A stretch of DNA of 64,000 nucleotides from Eledone cirrhosa (taxonomy: Eukaryota; Mollusca; Cephalopoda; Octopoda; Eledonidae): contig OZ024743.1 of NCBI GenBank assembly GCA_964016885.1, positions 164,788,232 to 164,852,231 on the forward strand, written 5' to 3'. Positions within the stretch are counted from its first letter, which is position 1; each line of letters opens with the position of its first letter. The translations under genes were made by a program, and so were the position numbers. The notes below the pieces were generated by a model, which was not told where the DNA came from, did no database searches, and saw only the letters and a list, made by a program, of their open reading frames with translations. Below are positions 10,019 to 20,379 of this stretch, in pieces.

Positions 10019-10034
10019 TCTCGTTCCACATAAT

Positions 10035-10439
10035 GACGTGATTATCCATGCAGATATTTCGCCCATCTCAAAAGAATGGCATGACGTATCGCTGTTATGT
10101 CTTCCTGTTTTCTAAAGGCAATATTTTGTCGTAACCTTTTTTCGAAATATTTATTTCTGCGTCTACAGATTAATTTTTCTCAGTTTCAGAAGAACCTGTT
10201 TGGGGTGAAAGCAGAAATTATTTGCTTAATCATTAATCTGGACTAATCATAAATATTTGCTCTCCGGGTTTATATATACTTGTGTATATACAATCCTTAT
10301 CGCGCCCTCTTCGGATTTTGGTGTGTGTATTTATTATTCATATATATATATATAATTCTGAAAATAAAATGTTCAAGGGATTTACTAACATCATAAAGAA
10401 TATATATATATATATATATGGGGGACGGTAGCTTTTGAA
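10035..10439. other. spacer without a recognised gene
   Basis: Non-coding. Contains the second copy of the GGTGAAAGCAG/TTTGCTTAA repeat (about 10199-10232) and short TA microsatellites (10339-10353, 10402-10419). Confidence 0.5.
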
Positions 10440-10760
10440 ATTTTACAGGCGGTCAAGCCTACGCCAGTTTCTTTTCTTCTCCCATTTATTCCTGGGAGTG
10501 TCGTGGGGGCAGAGTCCTCAAACACTCCTTCCAGCAAGTTCTGTCACAAGCAACCTTCTCCAACTAATCCGGTTGGATCCCCAAGCGAGACCATGGATAT
10601 TATCCAACCATCTTCCTCGGGGTGTACCCCTGGGTATCCCGTCGGTTGGTTTTGCCCGTAAAACCTGTCCAGCGATTCATTCCTTAGTCACTCTAACTAG
10701 ATGTCCATATATTGGAGCTGTGATCTCTCAATTTGGTGAAGTAGCAGCTCTATCTTAAAC
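10440..10760 (-). pseudogene. LINE RT C-terminal tail fragment
   Basis: Reading the minus strand across two frames gives IERSQLQYMD, GHLVRV, IAGQVLRAKPTDG and then PRGRWLDNIHGLAW. This is the conserved tail found at the C-terminus of many non-LTR ORF2 proteins (RWxGHVxRM followed by GRPRxRWxD). Stops and a frameshift show decay. A more decayed relative is at 42380-42620. Confidence 0.65.
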
Positions 10761-11116
10761 GACTGGCGCCTTCGAAGGAATCCTATTTCAGCAGGAATAC
10801 TATTTCATTCGTGATCGTATCATTTCGATCATTACCCAAGACTAGCAGAAAAACCACCATTCGGGTGGTTTTCTGCTAGCATGTGTAGTGTGCATATTGA
10901 TATTATACGCAAATATATATGCATGTAGATACGATACGTCAAATAAAATCATAATCGATAGTATGCACAGAAATTGAAGAGAGACCATGTTACACTGTCT
11001 TCTGTAATCAGTAAAGTAATCCATGATTAAAAAAGACGATATTATATATAAACTGCATTATAGTGAAATGTAATGAAAACGAAAAAGGAGAAAATTAGCG
11101 GTGGAAACATAAACGT

Positions 11117-11611
11117 TATGATATAACGAAGCGATGTAACGATATAACGAAGCGATGTAACGATATAACGAAGCGATGTAACGATATAACGAAGCGATGT
11201 AACGATATAACGAAGCGATATAACGATATAACGAAGCGATGTAACGATATAACGAAGCGATGTAACGATATAACGAAGCGATGTAACGATATAACGAAGC
11301 GATGTAACGATATAACGAAGCGATATAACGATATAACGAAGCGATGTAACGATATAACGAAGCGATGTAACGATATAACGAAGCGATGTAACGATATAAC
11401 GAAGCGATGTAACGATATAACGAAGCGATATAACGATATAACGAAGCGATGTAACGATATAACGAAGCGATGTAACGATATAACGAAGCGATGTAACGAT
11501 ATAACGAAGCGATGTAACGATATAACGAAGCGATATAACGATATAACGAAGCGATGTAACGATATAACGAAGCGATGTAACGATATAACGAAGCGATGTA
11601 ACGATATAACG
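11117..11611. repeat. 21-bp satellite with 105-bp higher-order period
   Basis: About 23 copies of a 21-base unit (GATATAACGAAGCGATGTAAC). Every fifth unit carries ATATAAC in place of ATGTAAC, with variants starting at about 11216, 11321, 11426 and 11531, exactly 105 bases apart. Because 21 is a multiple of three, two minus-strand frames stay open throughout; these are repeat translations. Confidence 0.95.
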
Positions 11612-11690
11612 GACGCTACCCGGAAGTGTAGACATTTGAAAATGTTAAAAGAAGTGAATCTTAAAATAAGCAATCATTATATATAAGAAT

Positions 11691-11865
11691 AATAGGCACG
11701 GATTGGCAGTATCGGTAGAGGGTCGGACGCCATGCTGTCCAGCATAGTTACGTCCCTTTACGACCTGAGTTCAAATCCCGCCGAGGTTGACTTTGCCTTT
11801 CATCCTTACGGGGTCGATAAAATAAAGTACCAGTAATTGCTGGCCTTGTGCCTAAAGTAGAAACA
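11691..11865 (+). mobile_element. tRNA-derived SINE, copy 5, with perfect target duplication
   Basis: Full-length SINE inserted in unit A. Flanked by the perfect 15-bp duplication ATTATATATAAGAAT at 11676-11690 and 11866-11880. Unit B lacks it, so it arrived after the tandem duplication or only in this copy. Confidence 0.93.
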
Positions 11866-12031
11866 ATTATATATAAGAATATTTACGTTTAATCAATAGC
11901 TACGAAATTTAGTAGATAAATTATGTAATATTCATTCATTATTTATTCAAAGTAATCCAACTTATTTTACTAACGGAATAACAGATATATTCAGGACGCA
12001 GTTCCGCACTCCTCCCTTTATTATATTATGA

Positions 12032-12512
12032 CTAGCAGAAAAACCACCCGAAGGATGGTTTTCTGCTAGCATGTGTAATGTGCATATTGATATTATACGC
12101 AAGTATATATGCATGTAGATATGATACATCAAATAAAATCGTAATTGACAATATACGCAGAAATTGAACGGAGACTGCGTTACACTCTCTTATGTAAATC
12201 TATGATACATTAAAAAAAGACGATATTATATATAAACTGCATTAGGAGAAAATTAGTGGCGGAAATATATGAATGTTTATTTAAGCAATCGCTAACCAGA
12301 AGTGTTGACATTTGAAAATTTTAAAGAAGTGAATCTTAAAATAAGCAACAATATTATTTATATTTAATCAAGAATAACGAAATTTAGTAGATACATTATG
12401 TAATATTCATTCATTATTTATTCAAAGTAATACAACTTATTTTACAAACGGGATAAAAAAATATATTCTGGACGCAGTCCCGCACACCTTACTTTATTAT
12501 AGTTTAGATTCA
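12032..12512. repeat. tandem repeat unit B
   Basis: Second copy of the unit at 10842-12031. It has the same hairpin start (12032-12069) and matching order of blocks (GATATTATATATAAACTGCAT, GAAGTGAATCTTAAAATAAG, TATTCATTCATTATTTATTC, GGACGCAG). It has no SINE, and where unit A has the satellite it carries a single ATTTAAGCAATCGCTAACC-like seed. It ends where LINE sequence starts. Confidence 0.85.
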
Positions 12513-14290
12513 TGACCATGGTTAGGCGTTGGCAGGAATACCGAATTGAAGATAGCAAGATTGGCTTTTACACCTACCTCAATTCTTCTGATTACCGAAT
12601 GCTGAAGCTGGCACAATACTACCCCAGCTCATACAATTCTTGCAGTTAATTCAACCTCCTGCCTTCCATCACTCGTGAACACAGCCCCGAGATACTTGAA
12701 CTTCTCCACCTGCTTCAGTGGTACTCAATTCACATGTAGAGTGCACTGCGCAGACTTCGTTGAGAGGACGAATGTCTGTCTGTTTTCGTAGCTCTGATTT
12801 TCGTTCCAGCCATGCAGCAACTCGACATCAAACCTATCGAGTGCAAGTCGGAGATCACTTTCCGTCGAGTTAAGTAACACCATGTCGTTTGCAAATTCTA
12901 GTCGACTGATTTTACATCTGTCAGTTATGATACCACTTCCAACCCGGCTGCACGTGTCAACCCTGTTCATGAAAATAAGGAACAGGAGAGGTGACAGTGC
13001 GCACTCTTGGTGGAGTTCGACACAAATACTCGGGTATTTACATAGAGACATCAGGGCAGCAAGAAGCTGACCATCGATCCCATACTACTGCAGAACATTC
13101 CACAGTAGGTCCCGAGGAACGCGGTCATGTGCCTTTTCGAGGTCTATAAAATAAAAATATACCTCTTGGCAATTATCCCACAATTTCTCGAAGACCTGCT
13201 GCAGTGTGAATATTTGGTCGGCTGTGCTACGTCCGGGGCGAAAACCACAATGTCCATCAGCTAGTTTTGACTTGACAATCACCATGCATCTCTTTGCCAG
13301 ACACTTAGCAGAGAATTTACCAGGAAGGCTTAAAAAGGAGATCCCTCTGTAATTGAACTAATCCCTCTTGTCTCCCTTTTTGAAAATTGGGCTTATCAAT
13401 CACTATTGCCATTGCTTAGGTGCCTTTCCTGAAATTCTAGCTAGTTGGCACAGACGAGCCAGAATACTTTCTGTATTTAAGGTTTTGAACATCTCGAAGC
13501 GGATTTCATCTTCCTCGGTGGTCTTGTCACATTTGAGCTCTTTAACTGCTCTTGTGACCTCAGCCTCCAAGAGATTAGTCACCACTCTCAGATGCACCTG
13601 GTGTACATCAGAAGATGCTGTTGTGATTGATTTCAGAGGATCAGCAAAGTATTCTCTCCACCTCGCGAGGATGCACCTCTCTGAAGAGAGGAAAACCCAT
13701 GACGCGTTCCATATGCAGGTATGGAAGAGGTCTTCTTGTTACTAAGTTGGCTGGTGGTCGGCCTGAACACTTTATTTGTTGATATGAAGTCGGATTCTAG
13801 CTCCAAAGTCCTCCCATGTCTTAACTTTGTGTGCATTTACTGTCTCTGCTGCGATTCTTTGTGTCTGCTTGTACCGCAAATGCAAGAAGGAGAACTTATT
13901 TCCAAGCCAAGTTTTATATGCCTCCATCTTTGCATGAATGACATCTTTGAAACCTCTTGATTGAACCAAGGGGTTTCCCTGCCATCCGGCGCAACCAGAT
14001 ATGATGGTTCGTTCTGATATAAGCGGGAAAAATGACGGTCGAATAAACAACCTCGGACCAATATCGGTAAACTATTAGGGGATGTGGAAAATGTGTGACA
14101 CCTATAACTTCCAAGAAAACTCCCACAACCCAGTGACGTTGCTATAACGAGGTGGGTAAAGGCCGCCTCTAAAAAAACTAGTCTTCGCAGGTTTGAGAAA
14201 GTACCAGATTGGTGACTGGCGTTAATATGACCACCGAAACTGCAACAGCAAAATAGTAAAAGGAATAAAAAGAGAACCATATCTCATCGT
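12513..14290 (-). pseudogene. non-LTR retrotransposon, RT portion
   Basis: Minus-strand frames line up in order. They are a pre-RT region with RETPWFNQEVSK and CSGTSRHK-like sequence (about 13990-13850), VTNLLEAEVTRAVKELK (about 13570), ISPIFKKGDK, then GFRPGRSTADQIFTLQQ and FIDLEKAHDRVPRDLLW (13285-13085), ALSPLLFLIFMNRV, FANDMVLL (the RT FADD box with Asn in place of Asp), and a downstream FKYLGAVFTSDGRQ. This is a typical non-LTR RT, probably CR1/L2/Rex-like, cut off at about 12513. Several frameshifts. The endonuclease region lies beyond 14450 on the opposite strand. Confidence 0.75.
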
Positions 14291-14449
14291 CCTTTGCATT
14301 AACAAGGGACGCATTCGGGCATTAGCTGGAGGGGCCTGTTCGAAAAATATATTGTAGTCTCCCTTTCATGCCGCAAAACCTGGTGATGGGCCTGCAACCA
14401 TGCCTGGGAGGCGTGGGATGGACGCATAAAGACTGTGTATACCGAGAGC

Positions 14450-15247
14450 CCAAAGAGGGTCCGGAAGAGAGCAAACTTGACAATCGGAACCTGGAACATC
14501 ACAACTGTTACAGGTAAGGAAGAGGAACTAGTGAAGGAGGCTAGGTGCTACCGGCTAGATATGGTCGGGATTTTCGTGGCTCTGGCTCTGTAGATTTGGA
14601 TGGAGGATAGAACTCTAACATTTAGGTGTGGCACCATAAATGACTGCATAGGCGGGAGTGAGGATACTCACAAGTCCCCAGCTGTCAGAATGTGTTGTAG
14701 GCTGGATCCCATTAGGAGGGAGGATTTGCCTCTTGAAGCTTAGACTGAAAGATAGGTCTCTGTGGGTGGTGCAAGTTTGTGCTGCAAGTTTATGCACCAA
14801 TCAAGTATTCCGAATACAGGACCTTCCTTGAAGAAGTTACTGCAGTGTTAGATGTAGTTAAGACTGATATATATCCGGTTGGGTGACTTCAATGCACATA
14901 TTGGCATTGACCATTTGACAGGAGTGATTGGAAGGAATGGCGACTCTGATCTAAATATGAATGCAGAGGCCATACTAGACTTCTGTTATAGCAATGAATT
15001 CTCTATTATGAACACCTTCTTCCAGCACAGAAACATCCATAAATATACATGGTATAAGGGGAATCAGGGACAGAGATCAATAATTGATTTTGTTATTGTC
15101 TCTAATCTTTTCGATTCTCAGCTGGATGTTCGTGTTAAGAGAGGGGCTGAGCTGTCAACTGATCACCATCTAGTTATCTGCAACTTGAAACTATCTAAAG
15201 CCAAAGAAGCCCCAAAATGGGCACGTCCAGGGCAACCTACAGCATAA
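14450..15247 (+). pseudogene. non-LTR retrotransposon APE-type endonuclease fragment
   Basis: Plus-strand sequence begins NLTIGTWNITTVTGKEEELV, the usual start of an APE-type LINE endonuclease. After frame breaks it has an intact 122-residue frame (14879-15247) with GDFNAHIG, KYTWYKGN, SIIDFVIVS and STDHHLVICNLKL, the conserved catalytic endonuclease motifs that nick the target DNA. Its start faces the start of the minus-strand RT fragment, so the two parts are head to head. They may be one element with a 5' inversion. Confidence 0.78.
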
Positions 15248-15683
15248 AGGGGGAAGTGTTGGTGCATAAAAAAGTCAGGACTATATATGAGGAAATTGAG
15301 GACGTTGAAACAAATATCAAATTATTTATTTAAATATATATTTCCCTGTGCAGAAATAACTCACATGACTTACGTTGTATATTATCAGTATATTGCATGT
15401 CAGTAGATCACGCACACAAGCACACACGTGTACTTACACACATAAGCACACATACACTCAACTGGACAAACATCCCAACATTGGTGACTCTGACTTATCA
15501 AACAGCCTTTGGATGCATTTTCTGGTGCATTTGCTGATGCTGCATGTAGCTTTCGGATAATGTAGGGAAACAACGGCAGCGACATCATTCACCTTACAAC
15601 AGTTGGTTATCCCTGACATATTAATAGATAGTCTGATTAACAACGAAAAGAACAACTTTGGCGCATCATGACGTTAGTTGATC
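15248..15683. other. spacer without a recognised gene
   Basis: AT-rich DNA with a short CA-rich stretch (15408-15460). No protein similarity recognised. Confidence 0.5.
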
Positions 15684-16905
15684 TCGAGCAGATGTGTGCG
15701 GTGTTTCAGCAGCACCTCGCTTAACTGTTCGGAAGCAGTGGTGGACCAGATCACGGAATGGTCTGCCGTAGCTCTCGGCGGCGGAAGCATAGTACTGCGA
15801 AAGACCGATAACTACCGCTGAAATACAGAAGGCAATAACTGACTGCGTGAGGTGTAAATCGTCTGGTTTGAATGGTCTTCCCTACGAGCTTTACGTACAC
15901 ATGTTCGCTTACCTCTTGGCAGACATCCGCTGCAACTGGCAGCAGAACATGAGAATTCCCAGTTCTGTGAGCACAGGAGTGGTGATACTGCTGAGAAAGA
16001 ACCCGAACAAGAAGGGCAACGTAAAGAATTTCAGGCTCATAACTCTACTGAACATAGAGTTCAAAATTTTCGCAATGATATTAGCAACGAGATTGGCGCT
16101 TGTGGTCAAGAGTCTTGTGGGAGAAGTTTCGACATGCGCCATTCCCAAGAGAACCATCCACGACAATTTCCACCTCATGCGATACATCATAGAGGGTAGC
16201 TAAGGAATCTGATACGGGTGGAGCCCTGATCAATTTAGATAATTCGATAGGGTCGACAATCAATACCTGGCGGCCGGCTTCTTGTCCATTTTTAGAGGCT
16301 GGGTTGCTGGCATGCACAGCGACATCAGCTCGATGGTGAAAGTGAACGGTCACCTTTCGGAACCATTCAACATCATGCGCTCGGTCCACCAATGTTGTAC
16401 CATGTTATAGAGCCATTACTACACAAACTGGAGACGACGTTGAGAGGCATCCCCGCGAACTGGAATGCGGGAGAACCGTGTCAGCTTATGCCAACGACTT
16501 CCCCGTAGTGATGTCGAACGCCAAACACACTGAGGCGATGGGTATTGCTCTAAGAGAATACGAGGCAGTGACAGGAGCAAAGATTAACCAGGAAAAGTTG
16601 GTGGGTCTGGGACTCAACACCTGGAGAGGTAGGTCCATACTGTCCAACAGGCGCTGGACGGACGGACCGGTTAAATTGCTAGGAGTCTGTTTTGGTCCGG
16701 ACCTCCAGCAAGACAAAAACTAGGACGAAGTGACGAGCAAGTGGACCAAGAGAAAACTATTCCTGAAAGGTTGCGCGGAGGTGGCGAACGCGTACATCTC
16801 GTCCATCATCTACTACCACCTGACCGTCGAGAGTTGTCCTAAGCCTCGTCTGACTGCACTGGAGCGTTTGCTCATTCGCTTTTTGTAGAAGGGACGCACT
16901 CCGAT
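15684..16905 (+). pseudogene. LINE A copy 1: ORF2 reverse transcriptase fragment
   Basis: Contains in order a pre-RT region, LNGLPYELYVHM, a block with LLRKNPNKKGNVKNFRLI (RT motif region), KRTIHDNFHLMRYI, and then, after a frame break, VSAYANDFPVVMS. The last is the catalytic YADD box with the first Asp changed to Asn (16487-16498). Next come EKLVGLGLNTWRG, GPVKLLGVCFGPDLQ and AEVANAYISSIIYYHLTV. Both ends are missing. Other LINE A copies align over the whole segment. Confidence 0.8.
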
Positions 16906-17049
16906 GGTCAATACAGCACCATTTTGGTGCTGTTTAAATCAGAAGCCCTCGCTATGAAACACGCGATGACTCTTTGAAAAACGAGCAAGGTCATTATGTA
17001 CCCCTCCCACACGGGAAAAAGAACAGCTCATGTTTGCATTCCCGAGATT

Positions 17050-17551
17050 CTCTCAGGACTAGACGTATGGTGACTTATGGGATGCTTGATCGTGGAGGGG
17101 ATGGATACCGTCCCGATTGAGGTTACGAGAACAGCAACGATACAAGAGCAAATAAACACAAACATCTGAATTCGCAGACACCGCACCCAAAACAACAGCA
17201 ACAAAACCATCACCATCACAATCCAGCAAACGAAAACAACCACAAGAACTAAACAAAACACACAAATTCGTGCTATTAAGAGGGGCCAACGAAGATTTGA
17301 TGACCCTGATAGCACGAAGGCAACATATAGAAAAGAGGGGGAAATATTCTGCACCAGCACATTTCGCGAACCGGAGAATCTGTCGATGGTACGCATGTCA
17401 TTCGATGACTACAAAGAAATCAAAAAGAGCTTTTCTCAGCACGTGGTAAGCCCGAACGTAAAACCCACATCTAGACTTTTAAAGGGGTTCCCAAAGGAAG
17501 CCCCACCAACTACGGAGGTCGGACCATCCGACCTCCATAAGACCCCGGGAG
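17050..17551 (+). pseudogene. LINE A copy 2: 3' part of ORF1
   Basis: From about 17250 a frame with KFVLLRGANEDLMTLIARR leads by a frameshift into FCTSTFREPENLSMVRMSFD and DDYKEIKKSF, ending LHKTPGGK at a TAG (17549-17551). It matches the ORF1 end of the minus-strand copy near 54620-54860. The last codons read GGT AAG TAG, a sequence identical to a splice-donor consensus and recurring in the other copies. The upstream 100 bases are CAA/AAC-rich, like the low-complexity part of ORF1 elsewhere. Confidence 0.65.
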
Positions 17552-17591
17552 GTAAGTAGACTTTTCCTCTCTCTCTTTTAGCCAACCAAAA

Positions 17592-20050
17592 TGAGGATCC
17601 TAAGAGTAGGATGCATAAATGTTGGTGGCCTGGGGTATTCCTGAAAGCAAGGTTGCCCGCTAAATGACCTCAGGTCTCTAGATATGGATGTGATTGTCAT
17701 CAGCGAGACAAGGATTTCTGACACGCGCGCACTAACCCCCATTTTCGACGACTATTAGATCTTCGCATCTGTTAGTCGGCCGGGATGGGAAGTGGGGTGG
17801 CAGCGCTGTTTAGGAAAGGCCTGGATCTCGAGGTAAGATCGATCGTCCCGGACCCGGGCGGTAAGTTGGTGGTCCTGAACGTGAGCAATAGCGAAGGTGG
17901 TGTTCTTAGACAGGTGGCCGTCCCTACCGGGACAGGACGGCCGGATTTCTTTAGACGCCTGGAAGCCTTTCTGGGAATGTCTCGCTCTTTACTGTTAGCG
18001 GGGTACTGGAACGGCATCTTAGACGCACGCTAGGATTGTGTGTGAGTAGCTGATAGAGGCGGGAGGTGCAAAAGCCTCAAGTACCTGATCAGCCAGTTCC
18101 AACTGTCTGACATGTACCAACCTGATTTCCCTAATGCACCAGTGTGGACCTGGACCAAACACGTAGGGTAATCTATATCGTACATCTATATCGTACAGGT
18201 TCTTCATTAGGTCAGTAGATAAGAATGGTATAAGTTGTCCACACCTTTAGGTTGAATTGTGAGAGTTAAGGCGCGTGCTCTGAGAAACGAGGCAACCAAA
18301 GTTGTTAGATGGACCTGCATGGCAGAGGCGCAGCGTGGTAACAAAACCACAATTCGGTTTTTGACGGACAGGAACGAACTCGAACTGAACGATTCCAGGA
18401 AAATATGTGAGGCATTTCACCTGCACTTTGCTCGGCTGATCAGGGGAGGTGGCGAGTCGGAGGCGGTGGTGGATTTCAGTCCTTACCTCGACGGCTTACC
18501 GCGTCTCTCGACGGCTGATGCTGAGCGCTGCGAAAGGCCGATAACGTCGTCCGAAATTTGGGATGCCCTAGTCGGCTGCACAAGGTGCAACTCACTCGGT
18601 TTAGATAGTCTTCCCCACGAGCTTTACGTAGCTATGTCAGACTTGTCCCCCGATTTCATTGAAGCGCTCTACTGCAACTGGTAGCAGAACGGGAGTATTC
18701 CCAGTTCTGTGAGTCGGGGCGTAGTGACGCTGATGAGGAAAGACGAGAACAAGAGAGATACGTTAGACAACTTCAGTTCCATAGCTCTGCTCAACACAGA
18801 GTTTAAGATTTTGGCCAAGGTGTTAGCGAAGATATTGGCGTTTGTCGTCGAGGATTTGGAAGGGGAGACGCAAACTTGCACAATCCCAACCAGGTCCATA
18901 GACGACAATCTCCACCTCGGGTAGGACTTCAGTGGAGCTCTGATCAATTTAGATTAATCAAAAGCTTTCGATAGGGCCGACCATTGATGGTGGCTATCCT
19001 CAAGGCAGCCGGTTTCGGTCCTGTCTTCAGAGGCTGGATCGCTGCAATACATGCGGCATCAACTCGGTAAGCAAAGTTAATGGCCACCTTTCGGAACCGT
19101 TTCAGATCTCCTGATCGGTCCGTCAAGGGTGCCCTCTCTCCTCTCTTCTGTACGTATTGACTCTCGAGCCTTTACTGCGAAAACTGGAGCAGTTGCAGGG
19201 CATCCCGCCCTAACCGGGATGCGAAAAGACTGTGATGGCTTATGCGGCCGACATCACCGTGATGGTGTCAGACACCTCGGAAATCGAGGTGGCTGGCATC
19301 TTTTTAGAGGAATATGAAAGGTTGACGTGAGCGAAACTTAACCCAGAAAAGTCGGTGGGCTTGCAGCTCGGCACCTGGAGAGGCAAGTACATGCCGTCAA
19401 ACAGCGTCGTCGGGCACTGGACGGACGGACCAGTAACGTTGTTCGGGGTTTGGTTCGGCCGAGACTTCCAGGTAGATAAGAATTGGGACGAGGTGATGAT
19501 CAGAGTAGCCACCCTCACTCAGAACTAGGCCGAGAGAAAGCTGTCTATGAAAGGCTGGGTGGGGGTAGCGAACGCGTCCGTCATCGACTACCACCTGACC
19601 GTCGTGCCTTGCCCCGTCACACTTCGCCAAACTCTAGCGGCTCCTCTTCAACTTCTTTTGAAAGAGACACGTTTCGTTGTTGAGGCGGTCCATCTGCTGC
19701 CAGCACCCTCTACGCAGAGGGCTTGGTATGCCGTGGCTAATGATGCGCAGACAAGCGCTGAGGCTGCAGCATCTCCAGATATTCTGCCTAAACGATGAAC
19801 AGGTGAGGTCGTCGTTTGTCAGACCGGCCTTTCCGCAGCTCGTCTCTTTGACTGAGCTGCAGTCCTGGGTGAAGAAGAGACCGGGACTGGGCGCCTGGTA
19901 TCTGGAATGTTTCCAGGCACTCACGGTTGAAAGGACTGAAGACAGACACCTTTCTCTTCAGCCAATCCCTCATCAAATTTTTCAAGTCTCACATGGAAAG
20001 GAAGGTGAGGGTGGAGAGAGAAGTGCTGCCCCCAGTATATTTGCTAAAAG
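17592..20050 (+). pseudogene. LINE A copy 2: ORF2 (endonuclease and reverse transcriptase)
   Basis: Begins KMRILRVGCINVGGLG (start of the APE-type endonuclease). It continues through DLRSLDMDVIVISETRIS, GKLVVLNVSNSEGG and PDFFRRLEAFLG to LAGYWNGILDAR. A deletion joins this to the pre-RT domain (VKARALRNEATKVV). The RT has SIPSSVSRGVVTLMRKDENK, TRSIDDNLHL and YAAD (19241-19252) where YADD is expected, then KLNPEKSVGLQLGTWRG. The C-terminal part is cut: QALT joins directly to the last residues, so the CCHC region is absent. Many frameshifts and stops. A 3' untranslated region with AATAAA follows at 20051-20350. Confidence 0.82.
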
Positions 20051-20350
20051 GTAGGTGAATGTAGTGAGAATGTCTCGTGTGAATGGGCGTACTCTGAGCA
20101 CGTGTCTGTAGGCTGGTTGATTTGAGGAGTAGAGGGGTGCCCTCAAAGCGTCATGTCGTTCAGAATTGATGGGTTACTTCTGTCACCCCTGGTTTGTCCT
20201 CCCCACCGTTGGGGAATTTATTTTGTTATATTTTATTGTCAGTTGTTTTTATCAATTTGCTTTTACTCAATTTTATTGTAAACCCCCAGTCCCTGTCAAT
20301 TGTATTGTCTCCTATATGTAGGCCCTAGTGGTCAATAAAGAAATTTCTTT
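20051..20350 (+). other. LINE A copy 2 3' untranslated region
   Basis: Matches the 3' end of the copy at 25450-26718: the segment with GTGTGAATGGGCGTACTCTG, then TTGGGGAATTTATTTTG, then a polyadenylation signal AATAAA at about 20334, and a T/C-rich tail. Confidence 0.7.
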
Positions 20351-20379
20351 CTTCTTCGCTCACCTTCGAATGCTGGAGA

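Larger units (their letters stand above)
10842..12031. repeat. tandem repeat unit A, interrupted by satellite and SINE
   Basis: First of two head-to-tail copies of a unit that starts with a perfect-stem hairpin (CTAGCAGAAAA.../...TTTTCTGCTAG, 10842-10879) followed by CATGTGTARTGTGCATATTG. Unit A is longer than unit B because it has gained a 21-bp satellite (11117-11611) and a SINE (11691-11865). Without them it would be about 0.5 kb, the size of unit B. No coding sequence. The element type is not recognised. Confidence 0.8.

Noticed and set aside
11120..11611. CRISPR-like array
   Set aside because: Units are contiguous with no spacers, in an evidently animal genome; it is a satellite.
11042..11673. 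Two overlapping long minus-strand ORFs of about 190 residues
   Set aside because: They are translations of a 21-bp satellite whose period is a multiple of three; no start context or homology supports a protein.
17545..17585. A functional 30-base intron between LINE A ORF1 and ORF2
   Set aside because: The interval is shorter than plausible introns and its removal does not join the reading frames.
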